A DNA stretch of 53,295 bases, taken from contig JAEZUG010000070.1 of NCBI GenBank assembly GCA_023421135.1, forward strand, positions 1 to 53,295, written 5' to 3'. Source of the stretch: Candidatus Cloacimonadota bacterium. Its GTDB lineage: Bacteria; Cloacimonadota; Cloacimonadia; Cloacimonadales; Cloacimonadaceae. The position numbers and the translations under genes are program-made. Below the pieces are notes generated by a model. It was given only the letters and a program-made list of their open reading frames with translations, did not search any database and was not told the origin of the DNA. Within the stretch, counting starts at the first letter, position 1. Each line of letters opens with the position of its first letter. Shown in pieces: positions 47,007 through 53,295 of this stretch.

Positions 47007-47054
47007 ATAGTGAACAGTGAACAGAAAGTGACAAGTGACGAGTGACAAGTCCGG
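47002..47054 (+). repeat. AGTGAAC-type heptad repeats at the glycosyltransferase end
   Basis: In order: AGTGAAT, AGTGAAC, AGTGAAC, the 4-base interruption AGAA, AGTGACA, AGTGACG, AGTGACA, AGTCCGG. The stop codon of the GT9 gene is bases 3-5 of the first unit. The same AGAA interruption occurs in the copy at 50357. Confidence 0.8.
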
Positions 47055-47097
47055 TAAGTGTGTAGCTGGGAGACTAAAGCTATCTAACAAGGACTTA

Positions 47098-47452
47098 AGG
47101 ATTTCAGGATTAGAAGGATTGGATGGGTTGGGTTGTTCCATGCTTTCCGAGCTTAGCCTTTACGCGTTCCGGGATCGTAAACGTCCCCGTTTACGTGGTG
47201 ACGGAGTCGCCAGCAGAAGGTCTGAGAGAATCTGTATTTCCAAAGGCTTGCCCGCAAGCGGTCAATCGAGACGAGGACGTCTCGAATCCAGAATCGTTAA
47301 GCATGAAGATCAGCGTTAATCATAATCATAAGGGTCATCTGCGTTCAATTCAGTATAGTGGACACGTCATCTTGACGTGTTGTTTGAAAGCGTCAAGATG
47401 ACGCTTCTACTATCATCTGCGTTCTATCGGTAGCTTCCCCACGTACGACAGC
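47098..47452. repeat. Composite intergenic region with at least six short hairpins
   Basis: Shared phrases (AGGATTTCAGGATTAG, AATCATAATCAT, CATCTGCGTTCTATCGG, GTAGCTTCCCCACG) frame hairpins at 47176-47195 (CGTAAACG with CGTTTACG), 47197-47211 (loop GGA), 47246-47259 (GCTTGC with GCAAGC), 47266-47285 (TCGAGACG with CGTCTCGA), 47362-47380 (ACACGTCA with TGACGTGT, loop TCT) and 47388-47406 (AAGCGTCA with TGACGCTT, loop AGA). An open frame at 47035-47319 runs through them and is not called a gene. Confidence 0.8.
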
Positions 47453-47500
47453 AGCTTAGCTCTCACTCCTAGCTCTCCTGTTCAACGCAATAGTCTTAAC

Positions 47501-47590
47501 ATACTATAGGACAAGCTAATCCTTAGCTTTCGCTAAGGGATCGCTAAGGGATCGCTAAAGAGCCGCTATAGAATCCAATGAGAGACTTGT
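47501..47590 (-). repeat. GNRA-hairpin intergenic repeat, copy 4 (inverted)
   Basis: Read on the minus strand it has TCTCTCATTGG, three TTAGCGATCC-type iterons (47533-47566), a perfect 7-bp hairpin with a GAAA loop (47521-47538) and the tail ATTAGCTTGTCCTATAG. It lies directly upstream of the permease promoter in the opposite orientation to copies 1-3. Confidence 0.88.
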
Positions 47591-47604
47591 AAGAAAGAAA
47601 TGAT

Positions 47605-47633
47605 TTGACTTCTTTCCCAAGGGTGCATAATAT
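47605..47633 (+). promoter_or_regulatory. Promoter for the cotransporter gene
   Basis: TTGACT (47605-47610), a 17-base spacer and TAATAT (47628-47633), giving a leader of about 40 bases before the ATG at 47682. Five and four of six consensus bases. Confidence 0.6.
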
Positions 47634-47681
47634 GTATCAATCGTAGATCTGATATTGTGGACTGATTCTAAGGAGAGACAT

Positions 47682-50015
47682 ATGTCAGCAGAAAAAACAA
47701 CCAGCGGTCACGGTTTCGGCACTGCCCCGGTGTATTTGGCAGCTATCAGCACGATCCTTGGTGCTGTGATGTTTCTGCGTTTTGGTTACGCAGTGGGTCA
47801 CACAGGCTTGATGGGTGCAATAATGATCGTCCTTATTGGCCATATGATCACCATACCCACAGGATTGGCAATTGCAGAAATTGCCACCAACCTAAGAGTC
47901 AAAGGTGGTGGGGAGTACTATATCATCAGCCGCTCCTTTGGATCTACTCTGGGAGGGACGATTGGCATCTCGCTCTATCTATCTCAAGCCATCTCGGTGG
48001 CATTTTATCTGATAGCTTTTGCAGAAGCGTTTCGTCCTCTCTTCCCCTGGATCGCTTCTCTCACAGGTTTTACGCCAGATGCTCGCATGATTTCCCTACC
48101 TGTAGCAATCTTTCTGGCTGTGCTGATTACCAAGAAGGGAGCTTCTCTGGGCGTGGGAGCATTATGGGGGATTGTGATGATTCTGGGCCTTTCGCTGGCC
48201 CTATTCTTTGCAGGCAAGAGTCTCCTGCCTCAAGGCTACAATGTTGCATTGATCGAAAAGGTTCCAGGTTCTCATAGCTTCTTCAGAGTCTTTGCCATAG
48301 TGTTTCCAGCTTTTACTGGCATGACAGCAGGAGTGGGGCTTTCGGGAGACTTGAAGGATCCACGCAAATCCATACCTCTGGGAACTCTGTCTGCAACACT
48401 GACCGGCTTGGTAGTTTACATCCTGATCGTCATCAAGCTCAGCAAATCTGCCTTGCCTGCTGATATGGCAGGGGATCAATACATTATGAGCAAGATATCG
48501 CTGTGGGGTCCCTCCATCTTTATTGGCTTGGGAGCAGCTACTCTCTCCTCTGCTTTAGGTTCGATACTGGTAGCTCCTCGTACCCTGCAAGCACTTAGTA
48601 ATGATAGTTTCTTTCCCTCGGGGCACTGGAACCGCTTCCTCAGTAAAGGAGTGGGGGCATCCAATGAACCTGTCAACGCCACCTGGGTAACAGCAGCCAT
48701 AATGATAGTTTTTGTGGCTTTGGGCGATGTGGATTTTGTAGCTCAGATTATTTCCATGTTTTTCATGATCACCTACGGCGCACTCTGTGCCATCAGCTTT
48801 TTGGAGCACTTTGCGGGCAATCCATCCTATCGTCCCACCTTTCGTACCAAGTGGTATGCCTCTCTATTGGGAGCTATTGCTTGCATTCTGATGATGTTCC
48901 TGATGCAGCCAGTCTATGCCATTCTCTCCATCTCAGTAATTGTGGCTATCTATATCTGGTTGAATAAGACCAAGAAGGGAGAACGTAACCTTGCGATGGT
49001 CTTTAGAGGAGTGCTGTTCCAAACCACCAGAACTTTGCAGGTGTCAATCCAGAAACGAGCAGCTGAGCCGGATATGAGTAACTGGCGTCCTTCGATCATT
49101 GCCATAACTCAGTTCACGGAAGATCGTCTGGCTTCGTTCAATATGCTGCGCTGGCTCAGCTATCACTATGGCTTTGGTTCCTACATACACTACATTCCAG
49201 GTCCTCTGAATCTTTCGACTCATAATGAATCCAAGAAAATCCTACAGCATCTGATCAGCCAATCACAAATATCAGATGCAGGTTTCTATGTGGATACTAT
49301 AGTGGCACCGACTTTTAAGACAGCGGTGGCTCAGATAGTGCAGATACCAGGAATCACGGGTATGGATAACAATACGATCCTTTTTAACTTCTGTAAAAAT
49401 AACACTGAAGAGATTCAGCCTATCATCGAAGGCAGCTATTTTGCTGCGGTGACTTCTTTGAACACCCTAATTCTGAGATCAGGCACCAGGCACTTTGGGT
49501 TTCGCAGCACAATAGACATATGGTTAAACAAAGGTGATTATCGTAATGCCAACCTGATGATACTTCTGGCCTACATTCTGATCGGACATCCAGACTGGAG
49601 TCACGCACAGATCAGAGTCTTTGATGTGCTGAGCCCTGGCTTGGGGCAGAATGTTAATCAACTCGAGGAGCTCATCTCTTCGGGAAGACTGCCCATATCA
49701 CTTTCCAATGTGCAGCAAATCAATCTTAACGAGGGTGGAAGCTTTAGTGACCTTGTCTCCAGAGAATCCTCCGAATCGGATCTGATCATTCTGGGGCACT
49801 CCCTGAAGAAACTGCGTCAGGATGGTGGTAAGTTCCTACAGAGCTTTGAATGTTCTCAGGACATGCTCTTTGTGCGCGCTGGACAGAAGATACTGATCAA
49901 GACTGGGGAATCGGAAGAAGATTTGGTGGATGGTCTGGACGAAAGGAATTCTGAACTGCAGGATCGGCTGTCTGATCAGATTGAAGCGGTTGAGCTGCCT
50001 CAAGAGCATGTTTAA
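47682..50015 (+). CDS. Cation-chloride-cotransporter-type APC permease
   Basis: 777 residues. The N-terminal ~440 residues hold about 12 membrane segments of the APC superfamily. TILGAVMFLRFGYAVGHTGL and EIATNLRVKGGGEYYIISRS match the SLC12/CCC pattern (first helix G-V-I-L-F-L-R, then GGxYYxISR). A cytoplasmic domain of ~330 residues follows, again as in CCC proteins, with an acidic end (ESEEDLVDGLDE). Na-K-Cl-type or amino-acid transport cannot be separated by sequence alone. AAGGAGAGA precedes the ATG at 47682, which is preferred to the in-frame ATG at 47655. It is flanked by two copies of the glycosyltransferase 3' end, so it may have been acquired by recombination there. Confidence 0.88.
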   Translation: MSAEKTTSGHGFGTAPVYLAAISTILGAVMFLRFGYAVGHTGLMGAIMIVLIGHMITIPTGLAIAEIATNLRVKGGGEYYIISRSFGSTLGGTIGISLYLSQAISVAFYLIAFAEAFRPLFPWIASLTGFTPDARMISLPVAIFLAVLITKKGASLGVGALWGIVMILGLSLALFFAGKSLLPQGYNVALIEKVPGSHSFFRVFAIVFPAFTGMTAGVGLSGDLKDPRKSIPLGTLSATLTGLVVYILIVIKLSKSALPADMAGDQYIMSKISLWGPSIFIGLGAATLSSALGSILVAPRTLQALSNDSFFPSGHWNRFLSKGVGASNEPVNATWVTAAIMIVFVALGDVDFVAQIISMFFMITYGALCAISFLEHFAGNPSYRPTFRTKWYASLLGAIACILMMFLMQPVYAILSISVIVAIYIWLNKTKKGERNLAMVFRGVLFQTTRTLQVSIQKRAAEPDMSNWRPSIIAITQFTEDRLASFNMLRWLSYHYGFGSYIHYIPGPLNLSTHNESKKILQHLISQSQISDAGFYVDTIVAPTFKTAVAQIVQIPGITGMDNNTILFNFCKNNTEEIQPIIEGSYFAAVTSLNTLILRSGTRHFGFRSTIDIWLNKGDYRNANLMILLAYILIGHPDWSHAQIRVFDVLSPGLGQNVNQLEELISSGRLPISLSNVQQINLNEGGSFSDLVSRESSESDLIILGHSLKKLRQDGGKFLQSFECSQDMLFVRAGQKILIKTGESEEDLVDGLDERNSELQDRLSDQIEAVELPQEHV

Positions 50016-50026
50016 GTCATACTGTC

Positions 50027-50356
50027 AAGAATTGTCAGAACCACTGTGGACACTACAGCCTTCCTAAGCTCCTGGCTGTTTTGGAACAGGTTGACCTGGT
50101 GATCTCCAACGACAGCGGTCCAATGCATCTGGCAGCAGCCTTGAGCAAGCCTCAGATAGCCGTCTTTGGAGCCACTCATCCCTCACTGGGCTTTGGGCCT
50201 CTGAACTCTCAAGCTTCCATCCTCTCCATGGATTTGGATTGCCAACCTTGCAGCTTGCATGGGGGAGAGTGCTGTCCACTGGGACACTTCAATTGCATGA
50301 ATTCCATCTCTGTGGATAGTCTGGAGCAGGCTGTAAAGCAATTCATAAAGTGCTGA
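50027..50356 (+). pseudogene. Truncated duplicate of the glycosyltransferase 3' end
   Basis: It matches the last third of the GT9 gene at 46677-47006. The first 30 bases are identical, then similarity is roughly 80-85% with many changes at third codon positions. It retains ISNDSGPMHLAAAL, CQPCSLHGGECCPLGHFNC and a stop. The N-terminal two thirds, including the substrate-binding start MKILVLRLSSLGD, are missing. An ATG at 50081 opens 91 codons, but there is no ribosome binding site. Similarity continues past the stop into the heptad array. It is a remnant of a diverged relative rather than a fresh duplicate. Confidence 0.85.
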
Positions 50357-50381
50357 AGTGATCAGAAAGTGACAAGTGATA
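50357..50381 (+). repeat. Heptad repeats after the glycosyltransferase remnant
   Basis: AGTGATC, the interruption AGAA, AGTGACA and AGTGATA: the same phase and interruption as at 47016-47040, so this copy descends from the same arrangement. Confidence 0.7.
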
Positions 50382-50640
50382 GCAGCGAAGCTCTGTTCAC
50401 TGCTCACTCTCTCTTCTCCTATTCCAGCCTAACGTTCTTCTCACCATTAAAAGGGGATCAGACTGGGCTTTTCCTCAGTTAGATGGCGTATTAACCTCCA
50501 TAAGATGGACATCCAGGAGTGAGGGAGCAGGGGGACTGGGGTGGATATACCTGCCTTAGGAGGAATGACGTATTCATCCCAGAGCCAGGATAGCTCTTTC
50601 GCTCCACACTAACTCTCTACTCACCAATCACTAATCTCTA
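50382..50640. other. Noncoding stretch before the helicase promoter
   Basis: No gene supported. It contains scattered phrases such as GTGAGGGAGCAGGGGGACTG and pyrimidine-rich CACTCTCTCTTCTCC, which look like worn relatives of the leads of the dispersed repeats. I see no intact structure. Confidence 0.4.
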
Positions 50641-50656
50641 GATACAAAAAGAGGTG

Positions 50657-50685
50657 TTGACAAAATCCGATAATTATGCTATAAT
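50657..50685 (+). promoter_or_regulatory. Perfect consensus sigma70 promoter of the helicase gene
   Basis: TTGACA (50657-50662), a 17-base spacer and TATAAT (50680-50685): twelve of twelve consensus bases at ideal spacing. The predicted start near 50692 would give a leader of about 330 bases before the helicase ATG. Confidence 0.88.
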
Positions 50686-50751
50686 AGCTTAGTATTGCTA
50701 TTAAGCATATAAGTTACTAATTAACAAGCACATACTAAATGCTATTTAAGC
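50678..50751. promoter_or_regulatory. Three GCTAT-N-AGC palindromes at the helicase promoter
   Basis: GCTATAATAGC (50678-50688) is a perfect palindrome around a central A and contains the -10 hexamer. TGCTATTAAGCA (50696-50707) and GCTATTTAAGC (50741-50751) are imperfect relatives. The pattern suggests an operator that would block the promoter, or iterons for a replication protein. The binding protein is unknown. Confidence 0.55.
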
Positions 50752-51010
50752 TTGTTAGAAATCTGCTCTACAAGTAGCAAACGCTCCCTTAACTAATCCT
50801 CAACACCTTCTAACAATTACTTCCTGGCCACTACTACGCCCTTGATTTATGGAGATCTAGGCGAGGGACCTCGTTTGCTTATATGAATCACACTCACGGG
50901 CAGCAATATAATGAATGCCCATAGCTTTGAACTTCAAGATTTATACCTGCCTTTGCCTTGTGGCAAGGCAGGACATAGTATTTAACTTGCAAACAAGTGG
51001 ATGACTCCAC
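50692..51010 (+). other. Structured leader of the helicase gene
   Basis: Hairpins in the presumed transcript: TAACAAGC (50722-50729) with GCTTGTTA (50750-50757), 8 bp around 20 bases; 50948-50974, CCTGCC-TTTGCC with GGCAAGGCAGG around TTGT (one bulged T); and 50997-51010, GTGGA with TCCAC, which ends 13 bases before the ATG. No convincing open frame. A cis-regulatory leader or a separate RNA are both possible. It matches no riboswitch I recognise. Confidence 0.5.
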
Positions 51011-51022
51011 AAAGGACAAAGA

Positions 51023-52615
51023 ATGAAGAAACTAACCAAGCTGATCAAGTGCCAGCAGGCACAGATCCTCGCTCACCAGGAGCAACTTCAAGAAGATATG
51101 ATTGAGCTGTCCAAGGCTCAGCTCAAGAAGCTGGCAGATAAGCTCAGCACACAGCCCCATTCATTCAACATCAGCAAAGTGCTGATAGATCTGGGCTTCC
51201 GCAGTTACAAGGGCGAATGCCTCTACATTCAGGATAATATCGCCTGGAGCTGTTCGCCACTGTTCTTCCCCCAATTCTTTCACAATGTCTTCTCTGCGGC
51301 AGATAGCGGGAAGCCTCATAGTTTCTTTAGCTCTCCTGCTTCACGCAAGAAGCAGGACTATCTGGAGCAGCTTCCCCTGCCTGAATCTAAGTTTCTGAGG
51401 GATGATGCCAAAACCAAGTGGCTCTTCTTTGCCGATACTGCCATCAAGATCACGGGTGCGAGATTGGAGCCAATTGCCTATCAGGCTTTGCCAGGCCTGG
51501 TGCGTGCAGAGAAGATCAACCCACATAACCTGGACTTTGCTTCCGAGAAGGCTCAGCCCAGCTATTGGGAAAGCTCCAAAGTCTGGCAGTTCTTTCAAAA
51601 CACCTGCACCAATCCCAATAACAATCAGCTTGATCAAGACTTGCTCGAGCATAATATGATGGGTTTGGCAAAGCTGGCACATAGCTTCAACAACGTTGCA
51701 GACCCCTGTGCGGTAATCTTATCTGAGAAAACAAACAGTGGTGAAACAAACGCTGGTGGAACTGGTAAAGGCATCTATCTACAATGTTTGGCAAACTTGG
51801 GACTAAGCTGTTGCCGCAAAGATGGTAAGCTGCTGAATCTAAATTATGAACACAGCTTGGGAAACCTGAAGCCAGAGACAGACCTGCTGATCTTCGATGA
51901 TCCAAACTCTACCAAAAGGCTGTTACAGCAATCATTCAGTATGCTCACGGAAGGAACGGAGTCCAATCCCAAAGGCCGAGAGCAAGTATTCATCAGTGCA
52001 GAAAATATGCCTAGAATAGTGATCACTACCAATGACCTTGCCCTGGGTTCAGATGATTCGCATCTGAGACGACGCTTTGACATCGTTTTACATCGCTTTT
52101 ACAACAACAATCACCGTCCCATCGATGATGTGGGCAGGTTGTTTGATAAGGACTTTGCTGCCGAGGAATGGAACAAATACTTCTTTGTGATGATGCATCA
52201 GATCCATGCCTATCTTTCAAAGGTTTACAGCCAGAACGTGATGCCTCGGGGAGCGATGGCGAAGCTGCTTTACCAGGAAGTGGTGACCCATGACATTGGG
52301 GAAAAATATCTGGACTACTTTAACCAAAAGTATCTGCCTCTACTGGATGCTGGACAGGACTTTGTGATCAACCTTACAGACGATGTAAAGGACTTCGCCA
52401 CGACTGTCCATAACACGACCTCACAAGAATACAACAAACGCTTGTTTAAGTATCTTAAGCAATTGCATAAAAGAGGCTTTGTTCATGTGCCCAGCAAGCA
52501 GATCAATGGTCAGACCAAGAATGTCTATGAAGTCTCTGCTGTGCAGTCTGCAAGCCCGCTATTACAAGCTTCTGGCCGTAGCAAGGCGAACCGCTCAACC
52601 AAGAAGATCATCTGA
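51023..52615 (+). CDS. SF3-like (primase-associated type) helicase
   Basis: 530 residues. A central P-loop domain has NAGGTGKGIYLQCL (K249) as Walker A, TDLLIFDDP (D292, D293) as Walker B, RIVITTNDL (N337) as the SF3 motif C, and LRRRFD as arginine finger. GGTGKG is the form seen in helicases of phages, plasmids and integrative elements. The N-terminal ~200 residues begin with a helical, glutamine-rich segment, with no primase motif recognised. The C-terminus (about 440-510) looks like a winged helix (TSQEYNKRLFKYLKQLHKRGF). Expected role: unwinding DNA at a replication origin. It stands alone, with no integrase, relaxase or capsid genes, so it may be a relic of a mobile element or a domesticated gene. 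AGGA precedes the ATG. Confidence 0.85.
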   Translation: MKKLTKLIKCQQAQILAHQEQLQEDMIELSKAQLKKLADKLSTQPHSFNISKVLIDLGFRSYKGECLYIQDNIAWSCSPLFFPQFFHNVFSAADSGKPHSFFSSPASRKKQDYLEQLPLPESKFLRDDAKTKWLFFADTAIKITGARLEPIAYQALPGLVRAEKINPHNLDFASEKAQPSYWESSKVWQFFQNTCTNPNNNQLDQDLLEHNMMGLAKLAHSFNNVADPCAVILSEKTNSGETNAGGTGKGIYLQCLANLGLSCCRKDGKLLNLNYEHSLGNLKPETDLLIFDDPNSTKRLLQQSFSMLTEGTESNPKGREQVFISAENMPRIVITTNDLALGSDDSHLRRRFDIVLHRFYNNNHRPIDDVGRLFDKDFAAEEWNKYFFVMMHQIHAYLSKVYSQNVMPRGAMAKLLYQEVVTHDIGEKYLDYFNQKYLPLLDAGQDFVINLTDDVKDFATTVHNTTSQEYNKRLFKYLKQLHKRGFVHVPSKQINGQTKNVYEVSAVQSASPLLQASGRSKANRSTKKII

Positions 52616-52665
52616 GCTTGGATAGGCGTTTGGGGTTATGGGCTTAGAAAATTGGAAACTGTTAT

Positions 52666-52703
52666 GAGGGGCTGGAGCATCTTTCCGATGTCCCAGCCTC
52701 CTC
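52666..52703 (+). terminator. Possible terminator hairpin after the helicase gene
   Basis: GAGGGGCTGG pairs with CCAGCCTCCTC (one bulge), extended by CATC with GATG around TTTCC. Only a weak pyrimidine tract (CTCTCTTATAT) follows. It starts 50 bases after the stop. Confidence 0.5.
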
Positions 52704-53017
52704 TCTTATATAGATTTATGCTATAGCATCGGATAATCTGGAACAATTATGCAATAAGAAGCTATAGTCCAAGAGAAGCAAAGGAGATGAGGAAGGGATT
52801 TCCAGTTTTGCAAGATCTGTAATCTGTATTGGTGATGTCGTCTCCATCCTATACTGGCTCTGTAACGAGCATACGGTGGGCATGGTGAAGCGATAAAGGG
52901 AAATTAGTATAGTATGGTGCCTTGGCATATAACTCTTCACGTAGCAACATATATAAAATATCGTTGCACATACAGAGAAGCAAGGCGCGTTTTGTCTCCT
53001 ACAGCCTGAGTTCAAAC
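52704..53017. other. Noncoding region downstream of the helicase
   Basis: No supported gene. Open frames on both strands (such as 52716-53015 minus) show no family features or ribosome binding sites. The region is locally AT-rich near 52945. Confidence 0.4.
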
Positions 53018-53174
53018 GATGTCATTCCTGCGACTGGGGCCTCGCCAAACTGCTTGCAGTTTGGTGGGGTGGGAAGGCAGGGATGCAAAACATCCAGTAC
53101 CCAACCCAAGAATAGCCAACCCATCTATACCTTCACCACTTTCTCCAAACATCGTCATTCCTGCGAAGGAGGCT
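53018..53174. repeat. Two TCATTCCTGCGA phrases and a long hairpin
   Basis: GTCATTCCTGCGA occurs at about 53020 and 53153, resembling the common intergenic phrase of the TCATTCCxGCGAAxGC type. Between them lies the hairpin at 53043-53066, with stem CCAAACTGC and GCAGTTTGG. An open frame at 52922-53203 through these repeats is rejected. Confidence 0.65.
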
Positions 53175-53202
53175 GTGTGAGAAGTCATAAACTTAACGAA
53201 TA

Positions 53203-53286
53203 GTTCCGTAGGAACGTTATTTTAGATAGTAACTATGACTAGCAATAGCAGTTTTCCAGAGTTCCGTAGGAACGGCATTTCAGATA
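53203..53286. repeat. Two copies of a GTTCCGTAGGAACG repeat
   Basis: GTTCCGTAGGAACG at 53203-53216 and 53261-53274, 58 bases apart. Each is a 5-bp hairpin with a GTA loop and is followed by a related tail (TTATTTTAGATA and GCATTTCAGATA). More copies may lie beyond the window edge. Confidence 0.8.
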
Positions 53287-53295
53287 CATAATGCT

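Noticed and set aside
47035..47319. 94-codon open frame after the glycosyltransferase
   Set aside because: It consists of heptad repeats, shared phrases and hairpins, with an overlapping open frame in another phase; no coding signal.
51023..52615. Helicase region as an intact prophage or plasmid
   Set aside because: No integrase, capsid, relaxase or partition genes are seen nearby, so only an isolated helicase can be claimed.
52922..53203. 93-codon open frame at the right edge
   Set aside because: It spans dispersed repeats, lacks a ribosome binding site and has no recognisable protein features.

Overview
The window looks like a chromosomal segment of a Gram-negative member of the FCB superphylum. 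The best guess is Cloacimonadota (Cloacimonetes) or a close relative. This is inferred from secreted proteins with C-terminal type IX-style sorting domains, a PorV-like outer-membrane protein, an M6 metallopeptidase, IorAB-type 2-oxoacid fermentation and many tetratricopeptide and beta-helix proteins. No 16S rRNA is present, so the assignment stays an inference. No complete prophage, IS element or CRISPR array is visible.

Layout. (1) 15-7889, minus strand: an envelope cluster read right to left, with a PorV-like barrel, a large M6 peptidase with a sorting domain, three tandem DUF5683-like paralogs, then a separately promoted OB-fold protein and a small anchored protein. (2) 8064-8150: tRNA-Leu(CAA). 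(3) 8463-13787, minus: a 1774-residue secreted beta-helix protein made of four ~415-residue modules. (4) 14439-20482, plus: coaBC, an SDR oxidoreductase, a DUF3108 protein, queA, birA and a secreted beta-propeller protein, nearly all overlapping or abutting. (5) 20569-22254: a TPR lipoprotein with its own terminator. (6) 22685-34711, plus: a giant Ser/Thr kinase/AAA/TPR/GAF/histidine kinase fusion, a TPR protein, an outer-membrane barrel and iorAB, closed by a terminator. (7) glnS (minus), divergent from a small protein with a duplicated four-cysteine module. (8) 37876-47006, plus: natA, a natB-CPBP fusion, glmS, trxB, alaS and a family 9 glycosyltransferase, mostly overlapping. (9) 47682-50015: a cation-chloride-cotransporter-type permease lying between the intact glycosyltransferase and a diverged copy of that gene's 3' end. 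(10) 51023-52615: a lone SF3-like helicase behind a consensus promoter and a structured leader.

The coding regions are mostly housekeeping and envelope genes. The unusual material is in the long intergenic regions. It includes: a four-copy element built from TTAGCGATCC iterons and a hairpin with a GNRA tetraloop; an array of seven 11-bp units arranged three inverted and four direct at 14101-14183; heptad repeats that start at gene ends; strings of back-to-back short hairpins; and shared flanking phrases that recur at 34.8-35.4 kb and 47.0-47.5 kb. Three promoters match the sigma70 consensus well (1145-1173 minus, 47605-47633 plus, 50657-50685 plus), so ordinary promoter logic applies here.
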